A stretch of 64,000 nucleotides of DNA from Legionella bononiensis. GTDB lineage: Bacteria > Pseudomonadota > Gammaproteobacteria > Legionellales > Legionellaceae. The translations under genes and the position numbers were made by a program. Of the stretch, positions 50,357-59,442 are shown in pieces; positions within the stretch are counted from its first letter, which is position 1, and each line of letters starts with the position of its first letter. A model generated the notes under the pieces. It was not told the DNA's origin. It made no database searches and saw only the letters and a list, made by a program, of their open reading frames with translations. Location of the stretch: the NCBI RefSeq assembly GCF_016786215.1, contig NZ_JADOBG010000005.1, positions 1 through 64,000 of the forward strand. Reading direction: 5' to 3'.

Positions 50357-51307
50357 TTATTGCTGATGTAGCTTCTCAAGGCTGCGAAGAAAATCTCCCG
50401 CAATATCCAATCCAGTTTCTGCTGAAATTTCTCTCAAACAAGTAGGACTAGTTACATTAATTTCGGTCAGATAATCGCCAATCACATCGATACCAACAAA
50501 GTACAAACCTTTAGCCTTGAGCACAGGGCCAATCTGCTCACATATCCAGCGATCTCGTGCTGTGATAGGAACAACTTCTCCTCGGGCTCCAGCCGCCAAA
50601 TTACCTCTTAACTCACCTTGAGCCGGAATTCGCGCTAAAGCATAGGGAACGGGTTCACCATTAATCACAAGAATCCGCTTATCTCCAGTAGTCACTATTT
50701 CAGGAATATAACATTGTGCCATGATGCAATTGCTTTGCCCGTGAGTTAATACTTCCAGAATAACCGATAAATTTCTTCCTTGCTCATCCACATGAAATAC
50801 GGAGCTTCCCCCCATTCCTTCCAATGGTTTAAAAATAACGTTTTTATGTTTTTGCCAAAATGCTTTTAATCGTTTGATGTCTCTGGACACCAAGGTAACA
50901 GGACAACACTGAGGAAAATTCAAAGTAAAAAACTTCTCATTGGCATCACGCAAACTTTGAGGTTTATTAGCAACCAAAACGCCCTCACGTTCTGCAAGTT
51001 CCAATGCGTATGTGGTATAAATGTATTCCAAATCAAAAGGAGGGTCTTTGCGCATAAGTAGTATATCAAAATCGCTTAACGGTTTTTCACCTAAATCCTT
51101 TATTTCTGCCCATTCAGAACTGTGTACATCTCCTATGCTGATCTCATGAACATGAGCATAAGCATGCCCTGCACTGCAAAACAAATCTTCCTGGGTAAAA
51201 TAAACACAGGACCAGCCCATAGCCTTAGCGCTGGATATCATCGCAATAGTTGTATCTTTATAAGGTTTCAATCGATGCAAGGGATCCATTAATACAGCAA
51301 GTCTCAT
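50357..51307 (-). CDS. gshB: Glutathione synthetase
   Basis: This 316-residue ATP-grasp ligase adds glycine to gamma-glutamylcysteine. VIFKPLEGMGGSSVFHV is the ATP-grasp lysine and loop; LLMRKDPPFDLEYIY, TTGDKRILVING and EINVTSPTCLREIS are family signatures. It starts one base into the gshA stop (TAATG), so the pair is translationally coupled. Confidence 0.96.
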   Translation of the reverse strand: MRLAVLMDPLHRLKPYKDTTIAMISSAKAMGWSCVYFTQEDLFCSAGHAYAHVHEISIGDVHSSEWAEIKDLGEKPLSDFDILLMRKDPPFDLEYIYTTYALELAEREGVLVANKPQSLRDANEKFFTLNFPQCCPVTLVSRDIKRLKAFWQKHKNVIFKPLEGMGGSSVFHVDEQGRNLSVILEVLTHGQSNCIMAQCYIPEIVTTGDKRILVINGEPVPYALARIPAQGELRGNLAAGARGEVVPITARDRWICEQIGPVLKAKGLYFVGIDVIGDYLTEINVTSPTCLREISAETGLDIAGDFLRSLEKLHQQ

Positions 51308-52602
51308 TATTCACCTCCAATGGCTCTAATTTCTCTTGCGGCAGCAAGAGCTGCCAAACGAGCAATCACCCCATACACATAGAAACGATTGGGACAATCA
51401 ACTACTTCCAATTCGTCACATGGCATATTACAGGCTTGAGCAAAAGCAAGCGGTTCAAAATGCATTCCTGGAGCATTCAGATTTTCATCAATTCCACGTC
51501 CCTGATGAACTCTGTAAAACCCTCCAACAACAAACTGCCCAATCATGTAAACCACAGGTTCAGCTACTGCTCCATTCGGCATGGTTTCAAAGGTATAGAC
51601 CCCTTCCTGGATAATTACTCTATCGACCTTTCGACTTCCTTTACTGCTGGACATCCGGGTACGCTGCTTTCTATTTAATTGTCTGATCTCATTAGCATCA
51701 TGAACCATCATCACGCTCATACCGTACGTACCATTATCTGCCTTAACTACAGCAAATGGTTTTTCTTTGATTCCATAAACAGCATATTTATCGGCAACCA
51801 AACCAAGAATTTTATCGACCTCCAGTGCTAGTTGTTCAACTCCTTCCTGGGCCATAAAATCGACTCCATCAATGGCACTGAAATAAGGGTTGATCAGCCA
51901 GGAATCAATATCAACCAGTTCAGCAAATTCTCTGGCTACTTCATCAAAAAATTGAAAATGGCTTGATTTCAAGCGAGATGCCCAACCTAATTTAGCAGTA
52001 GGTCGAATGCGTTGCTCCAATCCCTCCAAGAGTTCGGGCACGCCTGATGACAAATCATTATTTAACAATAAAAAACAGGGATTAAAATCATCCAGCCCTA
52101 CTCGATCACCTTGTCTTCGCAAAGGTTCAATTAATAAACTTTCACCGTGTTCAAGCAATACTTCTGTTGGATTTTTTATTTCAGGATCCAAACTTCCAAT
52201 ACGGACTATAAATCCTGCTTTAATAAAGATAGTACGTAAGACATTTAAACTCTGTAGATAAAATTTATTCCGAGTGTGGCTTTCAGGTAAAATCAAAATT
52301 TTAGTACAGTCTGGAATATACTCAATCAATACCGATTGCGCAGCCTGCACACATAAAGGAAGAAAATCAGGATTAAGATTATTAAATCCAGCAGGGAATA
52401 AATTAGTATCTACCGGAGCCAGTTTAAATCCTGCATGTCGTAAATCTACCGATGAGGTTAATGGTGCCGGAGTCTCTTTCCATTTTTGCCTGAACCAGGC
52501 TTCGATTGGAGCAACATGATTTAATAGTATTTTTTCTACATGATATAAAGGACCCGAATGAGCCGTAGTCAGATGTGGCACCGGTATTTCATTAGCGTTC
52601 AT
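51307..52602 (-). CDS. gshA: Glutamate-cysteine ligase, GshA_ferroox family
   Basis: This 431-residue protein belongs to the separate glutamate-cysteine ligase family first noted in Acidithiobacillus and relatives (SSVDLRHAGFKLAPVDTNLFPAGFNNL; VVKADNGTYGMSV; GFYRVHQGRGIDENLNAPG). It is unrelated in sequence to E. coli GshA. It makes gamma-glutamylcysteine, the substrate of the next gene. Confidence 0.93.
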   Translation of the reverse strand: MNANEIPVPHLTTAHSGPLYHVEKILLNHVAPIEAWFRQKWKETPAPLTSSVDLRHAGFKLAPVDTNLFPAGFNNLNPDFLPLCVQAAQSVLIEYIPDCTKILILPESHTRNKFYLQSLNVLRTIFIKAGFIVRIGSLDPEIKNPTEVLLEHGESLLIEPLRRQGDRVGLDDFNPCFLLLNNDLSSGVPELLEGLEQRIRPTAKLGWASRLKSSHFQFFDEVAREFAELVDIDSWLINPYFSAIDGVDFMAQEGVEQLALEVDKILGLVADKYAVYGIKEKPFAVVKADNGTYGMSVMMVHDANEIRQLNRKQRTRMSSSKGSRKVDRVIIQEGVYTFETMPNGAVAEPVVYMIGQFVVGGFYRVHQGRGIDENLNAPGMHFEPLAFAQACNMPCDELEVVDCPNRFYVYGVIARLAALAAAREIRAIGGE

Positions 52603-52804
52603 GCTTGTTCTCTAAATTTGGGAATGGCCTGATGTTACCCTATGTTAATGATAAAATGAAAGATAAAGTCATGCTTTCATCACCCGAATTCTTGACGCAA
52701 TCATCTAATTATAGATAAATAAATTAATTTAGGGTCTGCTGAGAATCCCCTTTTTCAAACACCCGCAAACACCCAGATACTGTGAACTTTATCCGTGAAA
52801 GTCC

Positions 52805-52834
52805 CTCACTTTATAAAAATGCACATTGATTAAT
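52805..52834. repeat. Degenerate dispersed repeat, copy C (partial)
   Basis: CTCACTTTATAAAAATGCAC followed by ATTGATTAATT matches the first 30 bases of the repeats at 45091 and 54539. It lies in the divergent gap between gshA and the EamA gene. Confidence 0.45.
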
Positions 52835-52889
52835 TGAGTACTTGAATGTCATAATTCTTATTCTATCTTATTAATGCGCATACCATTTT

Positions 52890-53786
52890 ATGGATAAATT
52901 GAACTCCTTAAAAGCACTCATGCTTCTCATCGTTTTAGGTTTTATTTGGGGGTCAGGTTACTCATTAGCTAAATTTGCCATGACCAATGGAGTATCCCCA
53001 CTCGGTTATGCATTCTGGCAATCCTTAGGTCCGGCTATACTGTTATCCTGTATTTGTATTGCCACAGGAAAATTCTCATTGTTTAACCGATCCTATTACG
53101 CCTATTTTTTTATTTGTGGGTTAATAGGAATCGCCATTCCAAACACCAATATGTATTTCATTGCCAGTCATATTCCTGCGGGATTACTCGCAGTACTCGT
53201 TAATACTGTTCCCCTCCTAGTATATCCATTAGCCCTGTTGACGGGTCAAGAGAAATTGGATGGTTGGCGATTTGTTGCATTATTATTTGGCATGACAGGA
53301 ATTCTTTTTATCATTGGAATTAATACCACAGGTTTATATTCTGGTTGGACTTTATTAGCACTGTTAAGTCCATTAGGATTTGCTCTTTGCTCCATATACA
53401 TAGGAATAAAACAACCTAAAGGAATAAACTCGCTTCAAGCCGCAAGCGGCATGCTTCTAGCAGCCTCACTCCTGCTGATTCCCCTTGTTGTTTCCCAAGA
53501 TGCTTTTTACTCTCTTTCAGGCCCATTTACCTTTGTTAAACAGATTATCGTTTTGGAAATTATATTATCCAGCCTGGGTTATTTACTTTTTTTCACTCTC
53601 ATCCGTATAGCAGGCCCTGTATTTTATAGTTTAACCGGAGGTGTAGTTGCCTTAACGGGATTATTCTGGGGGTATCTGATGTTCGATGAAACACCTACAC
53701 CAATACAAAGCCTGGCTGTTGTTTTAGTAATTTCCGCAATTTTTCTGTTATCATGGCGTCAATCAATACACATAAAAGGATCCTGA
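52890..53786 (+). CDS. EamA/DMT-family transporter
   Basis: This 298-residue inner membrane protein has ten hydrophobic segments arranged as two EamA halves (about 8-140 and 150-290). FIWGSGYSLAKFAM opens the first, and the end of the second is GYLMFDETPTPIQSLAVVLVI. Drug/metabolite superfamily; the substrate is unknown. The next two genes follow closely. Confidence 0.9.
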   Translation: MDKLNSLKALMLLIVLGFIWGSGYSLAKFAMTNGVSPLGYAFWQSLGPAILLSCICIATGKFSLFNRSYYAYFFICGLIGIAIPNTNMYFIASHIPAGLLAVLVNTVPLLVYPLALLTGQEKLDGWRFVALLFGMTGILFIIGINTTGLYSGWTLLALLSPLGFALCSIYIGIKQPKGINSLQAASGMLLAASLLLIPLVVSQDAFYSLSGPFTFVKQIIVLEIILSSLGYLLFFTLIRIAGPVFYSLTGGVVALTGLFWGYLMFDETPTPIQSLAVVLVISAIFLLSWRQSIHIKGS

Positions 53787-53789
53787 TTC

Positions 53790-54071
53790 ATGATTGGTGA
53801 ACTGGCAAAACAATTCAGTACACAATTAGAAACCTTTTTTTATTTAATTGCCCTAATTAATGGAATTTTACACTTTATCTTTGCAGGCGCCGTAGCACGA
53901 GATGCTGGTAATTTACACAGACTTGGTCAAAAGCCGGTTTTAGTATCTGCACCGACCTGGGCATTTGCAACTCTAATAGGTGGAGTCCTAACCGCTACAA
54001 TTTATTGGTTTCTTCACCATTCAACATTAACCCGACCGTCAATGAGAGAAATTCGTTATGACAAAGCATGA
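53790..54071 (+). CDS. Small membrane protein of unknown function
   Basis: This 93-residue protein has two hydrophobic segments (about 13-35 and 51-73) and a basic C-terminal tail. It starts three bases after the EamA gene and overlaps the rhodanese gene by 14 bases, so the three form one unit. No family recognised. Confidence 0.72.
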   Translation: MIGELAKQFSTQLETFFYLIALINGILHFIFAGAVARDAGNLHRLGQKPVLVSAPTWAFATLIGGVLTATIYWFLHHSTLTRPSMREIRYDKA

Positions 54072-54390
54072 TATTAAAACTATAGATGTTCATGAGCTAA
54101 AAAATAGAATAGATGCTCAATCGGACTTATGTTTAATTGATGTCCGAGAGATTGATGAGTGGCAGGATATTCGTATCCCTGGTGCGCTGCATATACCCAA
54201 AGATGAAATTACTATCAAAATTAAAGATTCCATGGCGGATAAATCTAAACCCATATATTTACATTGCCGAGGCGGTGTCCGCTCTTTATATGCAGCTCAA
54301 TGCCTAATGGATATAGGTTATCAAGAGGTTTATTCAGTAGATGGTGGCATCATGGAGTGGGCAATGTTTGGTTATCCAATTGAACAGTGA
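54058..54390 (+). CDS. Single-domain rhodanese-like protein
   Basis: This 110-residue protein has LIDVREIDEWQDIRIPGALHIP and the active loop HCRGGVRS with Cys70, which would carry a persulfide. It resembles GlpE/PspE-type sulfurtransferases, but no signal peptide is present, so it is cytosolic. The physiological acceptor is unknown. Confidence 0.9.
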   Translation: MTKHDIKTIDVHELKNRIDAQSDLCLIDVREIDEWQDIRIPGALHIPKDEITIKIKDSMADKSKPIYLHCRGGVRSLYAAQCLMDIGYQEVYSVDGGIMEWAMFGYPIEQ

Positions 54391-54704
54391 TAAAAACGCT
54401 GTATCAGCTCTAACCTAGACCCGAAGCGAAGCCTCAGTGGCAGTTCATTGAGTATATACATTCAAAAGTATTGAGTACTCCAGTTTGCTCAGGTAATTCA
54501 ATCAGGTTGTCCAGGGGACAAACAATATCTGCGTTCTGCTCACCTTTTAAAGATGCACATTGATTTATCATAATTTGCATGATTTATTAGATCGTCATCC
54601 TCTCGAAAGCAAGGATGACGCATTAAAGGTGTGGATCACTAAGGTTCAAGCCGCGTCACTTAAGAGGTAATGAACAATAATCAACAGCCCATCACTCCAA
54701 GATA
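54391..54704. other. Intergenic region after the rhodanese gene
   Basis: Some 314 bases between convergent genes. It holds repeat copy B, including a hairpin CGTCATCC...GGATGACG (54594-54620) that may terminate transcription both ways. Confidence 0.55.
54539..54654. repeat. Degenerate dispersed repeat, copy B
   Basis: It aligns with 45091-45195, sharing CTCAC, AAAxATGCA, TAATTTGCAT, GTCATCCTC and ATGACG in order. Copy B has an extra 12 bases that complete a hairpin missing in copy A. Confidence 0.55.
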
Positions 54705-55421
54705 CTAACTTAGCCCATTCGATGTAGACGATGTTTCAGCGGAATGAGTTGTATCTTTAGCATGTGCTTTATCTGCTCTTTCTTTAGAAGCTTTTGAACT
54801 ACTTCCTCCAAACATAGTGGCACTGGATTTGGCGGGGCTTGCAGTTTGTTCTTTTTTACTTGCTGCAGCATCTATTAGACTTAGGCGCAGGTTCGTTTCT
54901 TTTGATATTAAATCCTTTAAATCATCCTCAACTTTATATCCTTTAATTTCAAAAGGTTGATACGGCAGATAGCCTCTTCTGCAATCTCCAGCAACATAAA
55001 TATTATCAGATAAAAATTTCACTAGACTTTGATACATATCAACTAAATCAATCTCGCCTGGAGTATTTGTTTTTGTTAAATTTAGAGATACTCCTAAATA
55101 TCGTTTCATTGAACTATTATCAGAACTTAATACAAAAGAATATATTCCACCGTAAGTTCCGACTATTTTTTCATAAATATAAAATGCTAATGTATTCAAC
55201 ACTCGAGCTGCTTCAACTTTATCCTCATGCTTTTCAAGGAGTTCTATAGTTTTTAATAACAGTTGGGATTGAACTCTTCTTTCTTCAGGAAGGATTTGTG
55301 TTGCTTCCCATAATTTATCAGGATCAATTTTATAGTTTTTATCATGATCTCGAATTAATGATCCTATGCTTTCTCTAATGCTGGTTTTTAATATTTCAAA
55401 TGCTACTAATTCAAAAGACAT
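54705..55421 (-). CDS. Orphan cytosolic protein, possible effector
   Basis: This 238-residue protein has no signal peptide or membrane segment. Residues 1-175 are helical, with KLWEATQILPEERRVQSQLLL and an RRGYLPYQPFEIKGY segment. The last 50 residues are low-complexity (Ser, Thr, Ala, Lys; SSKASKERADKAHAKDTTHS). AAGGAG precedes the ATG. No family recognised. A Dot/Icm substrate is possible given genus and tail, but no clear E-block or PmrA box supports this. Confidence 0.72.
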   Translation of the reverse strand: MSFELVAFEILKTSIRESIGSLIRDHDKNYKIDPDKLWEATQILPEERRVQSQLLLKTIELLEKHEDKVEAARVLNTLAFYIYEKIVGTYGGIYSFVLSSDNSSMKRYLGVSLNLTKTNTPGEIDLVDMYQSLVKFLSDNIYVAGDCRRGYLPYQPFEIKGYKVEDDLKDLISKETNLRLSLIDAAASKKEQTASPAKSSATMFGGSSSKASKERADKAHAKDTTHSAETSSTSNGLS

Positions 55422-55648
55422 CTTAATTTCTCCTTAAACTCCATTAACAGGATTAGTGAATCACTTTCACCGAAAATCAGTTTAAACTAATTAATTATTT
55501 TCGTCATGTGTTTTCTTTTTACTAACTACTTAAATTTCAACCGTTTGATTTTTATAATAAAAAAAGTTCTATATTTCATTTATATATTGCATTATGACGC
55601 ATTTTTACGGTAATTTAACCAGGAATTTAATTTTTAGCAGTCATTAAA

Positions 55649-57265
55649 ATGATAAAAATCCTCTGCAGTTTTCTGTTGATTTTATGTACATTTATTGGAT
55701 ATGCTCATAACACTCAACCCAAACTAATTGTACAAATTGTAGTTGACCAATTACGCGGTGATTTATTACATTATCACCAGCATCAATTTGGCCCCGATGG
55801 TTTTAATTACCTGCTAAGCCATGGAATTGACTTTCAAAACGCACATCATCCTCACGCCAACACTACAACCTGTGCGGGTCATGCAACTATTGCGACCGGT
55901 AGTTATCCTTCAATACATGGAGTCGTTGATAATGAATGGTTTGACAGAAAATCCAAGGGTATTATCTATTGCATGGAAGATTTGAATACCACGATATTAC
56001 CTACTGTACATACCAAAACACCAATACCGGGACGATCGCCTAAACAGTTGCAAGGTACGACTTTGGGCGATGAAATGAGTCTCGCTAAAAAAGGAAAAGT
56101 GTTTGCTGTCTCATTAAAAGATCGCTCAGCGATAACGATGGCGGGGCATTCTGGTAAAGCTTTTTGGTTTGACAAGATCAATGGTGGATTTGTTTCCAGC
56201 AGTTACTATTATTCCAGTTATCCACAATGGGTTCAACAATGGAATAAAAACTATAAACCTGAATCATTCGACTGGACTCTCAGCCAACCCATAGCTCAAT
56301 ATCAAAACAGGACTACACAACCATTTAAACAAAATTATGGCGACTTCAACCAAACATTCCCGCATCATGTCACGAATCCACCATCCGAATCCTATTTCAA
56401 AGGCTTATCCAGAACACCTAAAGCAGATCAATTAACCGCTGACTTTGCAGAACAACTGTTGGTAAATGAACAATTAGGAAAATCAAACAATCAAACGGAT
56501 TATCTTGCAATCAGTTTTTCAGCAGTGGATGGCATAGGCCATCAATTCGGTCCCAACAGTCTTGAAGCAGAAGATAATTTATTGCAACTGGACAAGACGA
56601 TGAGTCACTTATTATCCGAACTTGATAGGCAGGTAGGACTTGAGAATATTCTGATTATACTAACTGCAGATCATGGAGTAAGTGACAGTCCTTCTTATCT
56701 TAAAGCACATGATATCCCACAAGCTGTCCCTGTAGATATTGAGGCATTAGAGCAGTTCATAAGGCAGACATTACTCAAAGAATACCAGCTTCCTGAGCAG
56801 GCATTAATGTCAATCACCCCACCCTATGTATATCTCGATCATCAAATCATCACTGAACACAAACTCAGTGTGTCTGCCGTCAGCAGGTTTATAGCCAATG
56901 CATTAATCCAGAAACCCGGCATATATAAAGCATATCCATTACCCATTACCGATATTGAAAAAGATTGGCTCAGTGCGAAGGTTGATCGTATGGCCTATCC
57001 CTATCGATCTGGGGATGTATACTTGATTCAACCGCCTTATCAATCACATCTTGATAAAAAAGAAGATAAAGTATCCCATGGCACGCCATGGCAATACGAT
57101 AGTTATGTACCTTTATTGTTCGTTAATCCAAACTTTAAACCTAAACTGATTTCACGACCAGTGTACACAACAGACATAGCCCCTACTTTATCGGCTTTAT
57201 TACTTATTAAACCACCTTCCGGATCTGTTGGTGTCCCGCTAAATGAAGTATTAGAGGTTTTTTAA
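55649..57265 (+). CDS. PafA-like alkaline phosphatase
   Basis: This 538-residue periplasmic enzyme (signal ILCSFLLILCTFIGYAHN) is of the alkaline phosphatase superfamily. IVDQLRGD-like VVDQLRGD and NTTTCAGHATIATG hold the first metal aspartate and catalytic Thr; VDNEWFD, LKDRSAI (Lys and Arg), VDGIGH, TADHGVSD and VSHGTPW are the further ligands. The KDR motif is that of PafA monoesterases rather than nucleotide phosphodiesterases. It is a single gene. Confidence 0.88.
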   Translation: MIKILCSFLLILCTFIGYAHNTQPKLIVQIVVDQLRGDLLHYHQHQFGPDGFNYLLSHGIDFQNAHHPHANTTTCAGHATIATGSYPSIHGVVDNEWFDRKSKGIIYCMEDLNTTILPTVHTKTPIPGRSPKQLQGTTLGDEMSLAKKGKVFAVSLKDRSAITMAGHSGKAFWFDKINGGFVSSSYYYSSYPQWVQQWNKNYKPESFDWTLSQPIAQYQNRTTQPFKQNYGDFNQTFPHHVTNPPSESYFKGLSRTPKADQLTADFAEQLLVNEQLGKSNNQTDYLAISFSAVDGIGHQFGPNSLEAEDNLLQLDKTMSHLLSELDRQVGLENILIILTADHGVSDSPSYLKAHDIPQAVPVDIEALEQFIRQTLLKEYQLPEQALMSITPPYVYLDHQIITEHKLSVSAVSRFIANALIQKPGIYKAYPLPITDIEKDWLSAKVDRMAYPYRSGDVYLIQPPYQSHLDKKEDKVSHGTPWQYDSYVPLLFVNPNFKPKLISRPVYTTDIAPTLSALLLIKPPSGSVGVPLNEVLEVF

Positions 57266-57347
57266 TACAGCATTTAAATCAGACTATAATAGCTTAAAGA
57301 TTAACGTATTTTGATTACAAGAGTAACATCTCAATTGCCCCAGAGCA

Positions 57348-57430
57348 CGTCATCCCGAATGTAATGAGGGATCTCCTGAATGTGGCTCTGTGCCTGTATT
57401 TGGAGATCCTTCACTGCGTTCAGGATGACG
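57348..57430. repeat. 83-bp palindromic repeat copy
   Basis: It matches the unit at 34-116 throughout, with about ten substitutions; begins CGTCATCC and ends GGATGACG. Confidence 0.88.
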
Positions 57431-57441
57431 AAACAAGCATA

Positions 57442-57524
57442 TGTCATCCCGATTGAAATGAGGGATCTCCTTAACATGGTGCGGTGCTTGCATTTAGAGA
57501 ACCTTCACTGCGTTCAGGATGGCG
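57442..57524. repeat. 83-bp palindromic repeat copy, more diverged
   Basis: It matches the same unit with further changes (TGTCATCC at the left end, GGATGGCG at the right). Spacing to the previous copy is 94 bp. Confidence 0.82.
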
Positions 57525-57735
57525 AAATTCCCGTGTTCATTGAGAAGTGGCCAGAAAAAGGACTGGTATGAAGTACAGTTAATCAGTATTTAAATTTTAT
57601 GAATATCACATTTTCTAGCTCATATCAGATGAAACCCAGATAAATATGAGTTGATACGCATGAAAACACCTATATTCAATTGAATTTAACGCAAAATAGC
57701 TTTACTATTTGCTCAAAATTTCTAACGATATCATT

Positions 57736-58377
57736 ATGACTAAGCAAGCTATAATTATTGGAATTTCCGGCCCATCAGCCTCAGGTAAAAGTCTTTTAGC
57801 AAATACTATTGTGAGTGAACTCGGTTCAGAGCAAGTAGTCGTTATTTCTGAAGACGCCTATTATAAAGATAATGGCCATATGCCTTTTGCTGAGCGTGAA
57901 AAAATAAATTATGATCACCCCGATTCATTCGATCATGCTCTACTTTGCGACCATCTACGTCAGTTAAGGAATGGTAAATCCGTCGATATTCCGATCTATT
58001 CCCATTCGAAACATCTGCGTTTATCTGAAACCAGAGCGGTTGGTCAGCATGCGATCATTGTTTTAGAGGGCATTTTGCTGTTCAGCGATAAAGCCCTTAG
58101 AGAAATCATGGACATTCGCATCTTTATGTCCACACCCCTTGATGTCTGCCTCACTCGCCGCTTGAAAAGAGATGTTGTTGAGCGCCATCGATCTTTTGAG
58201 TCAGTACTTCATCAGTATGAAACAACCGTTCGACCAATGTACCTGCAATTTATAGAGCCATCGAGCCGTTATGCAGATATCATTGTACCTCGTGGTGGTG
58301 AAAATCGAATTGCAATAGAGATGATTCAAGCAAAAATGCGTGAATTACTCGCATCACATACTACTAAAAAAGAGTAA
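57736..58377 (+). CDS. udk: Uridine kinase
   Basis: This 213-residue enzyme phosphorylates uridine and cytidine in pyrimidine salvage. Walker A is [37 protein letters not shown] and [13 protein letters not shown] are Udk motifs. The ATG at 57736 begins at the family's usual position. It precedes fabI by 16 bases. Confidence 0.94.
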   Translation: MTKQAIIIGISGPSASGKSLLANTIVSELGSEQVVVISEDAYYKDNGHMPFAEREKINYDHPDSFDHALLCDHLRQLRNGKSVDIPIYSHSKHLRLSETRAVGQHAIIVLEGILLFSDKALREIMDIRIFMSTPLDVCLTRRLKRDVVERHRSFESVLHQYETTVRPMYLQFIEPSSRYADIIVPRGGENRIAIEMIQAKMRELLASHTTKKE

Positions 58378-58393
58378 GAGGAAGGAGAATACT

Positions 58394-59182
58394 GTGGGAT
58401 TTTTATCTGGGAAAAAAGCATTAATTATCGGTTTGGCAAGTAATCGCTCCATTGCATACGGAATTGCTAAAGCATTTCATGCCCAAGGTGCTGAACTGGC
58501 CTTTACCTATCAAAATGAAAAATTACAGTCTCGTGTTGAAAACATGGCAGCAGAATTTAATTCTACTTTAACATTCCCATGTGACGTAGCCCGTGATGAA
58601 GACATCAACGCCCTGTTTAGCAATCTGAGAACACATTGGGATAAACTCGATATACTGATTCATTCTGTAGCCTATGCTCCTGCAGATCAAATCAGTGGTG
58701 ATTTTATTGAATGCTCTAATAGAGAAGGATTTAGAATAGCCCACGACATCAGTGCATACAGCTTGGTAGGATTAGCTCAGGCAGCCTTACCCATGATGGA
58801 AGAAACACAAGGTTCGATATTAACTTTAAGTTATTACGGAGCTGAAAAAGCGGTACCCAACTATAATGTCATGGGTATAGCAAAAGCAAGCCTGGAAGCA
58901 GCAGTACGTTATCTGGCAGCAAGTCTGGGTCCAAGAGGATTAAGAATAAACGCCATATCTGCAGGACCAATTAAGACACTTGCCGCGGCGGGCATCAAAG
59001 ATTTTCGTAAAATTCAGGCAGCTTATGCAAACATTACTCCACTGCAACGAAACGTAACTGCAGATGAAGTAGGAAATACAGCAGCATTTCTTTGTTCTGA
59101 CTTAGCATCTGGAATAACTGGTGAAGTAGTTCATGTGGACGCAGGTTATCATGCTGTTTCGACTATGAGCGAGTTAGGCTAA
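58394..59182 (+). CDS. fabI: Enoyl-ACP reductase FabI
   Basis: This 262-residue NADH enzyme performs the last reduction of each fatty acid elongation round. GTG at 58394 is the start: AAGGAG lies seven bases before it, the product begins GFLSGKK as E. coli FabI does, and length equals the E. coli protein. The catalytic set is Tyr, Tyr and Lys in [19 protein letters not shown] residue near the triclosan site is Ala (HSVAYAP) where E. coli has Gly93, a natural variation in the family. Confidence 0.95.
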   Translation: MGFLSGKKALIIGLASNRSIAYGIAKAFHAQGAELAFTYQNEKLQSRVENMAAEFNSTLTFPCDVARDEDINALFSNLRTHWDKLDILIHSVAYAPADQISGDFIECSNREGFRIAHDISAYSLVGLAQAALPMMEETQGSILTLSYYGAEKAVPNYNVMGIAKASLEAAVRYLAASLGPRGLRINAISAGPIKTLAAAGIKDFRKIQAAYANITPLQRNVTADEVGNTAAFLCSDLASGITGEVVHVDAGYHAVSTMSELG

Positions 59183-59305
59183 CTGCTCATTGTAATTGGC
59201 CTGGCACATTAAATTTTGAAGCAGAGTTAACACGATTTTTACAGTAAGTCAGGCGCAATTCCTTTTAAGAGCAAAATTATAACCAGTTAAAAGAGGTGAC
59301 TCATT

Positions 59306-59387
59306 TATTTAAGGGACCATACAAGGTTCCTTAAATACTCTATTGATGATCTGATTTATAACATGATTCCGCGCATAAAGCGCGGAA
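59306..59387. other. Two hairpins between convergent fabI and the next gene
   Basis: The first stem pairs 59306-59318 with 59325-59337 (TATTTAAGGGACC and GGTTCCTTAAATA, one G-T pair). The second pairs TTCCGCGC (59367-59374) with GCGCGGAA (59380-59387). Neither has a U-run; they may still end transcription from both sides. Confidence 0.55.
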
Positions 59388-59442
59388 CATAGACTTTAGA
59401 ACATTAGAAAACAACCACTGGGAATGTTAGAAACGTTACAAT

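Larger units (their letters stand above)
57266..57735. other. Intergenic region with two palindromic repeats
   Basis: About 470 bases between the phosphatase and udk hold the two repeat copies at 57348 and 57442. The rest (57530-57735) is AT-rich and should contain the udk promoter. No gene was seen. Confidence 0.6.

Noticed and set aside
55422..55438. PmrA-like CTTAAT-N5-CTTAAA next to the orphan gene start
   Set aside because: One position departs from the consensus, the plus-strand orientation points away from the gene, and the site is the reverse of its Shine-Dalgarno (AAGGAG), lying too close to the start codon to be its promoter.
58394..59182. Ala in FabI where E. coli has Gly93, hinting at triclosan resistance
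   Set aside because: Alanine at this place is common in natural FabI proteins (for example S. aureus) that remain sensitive.
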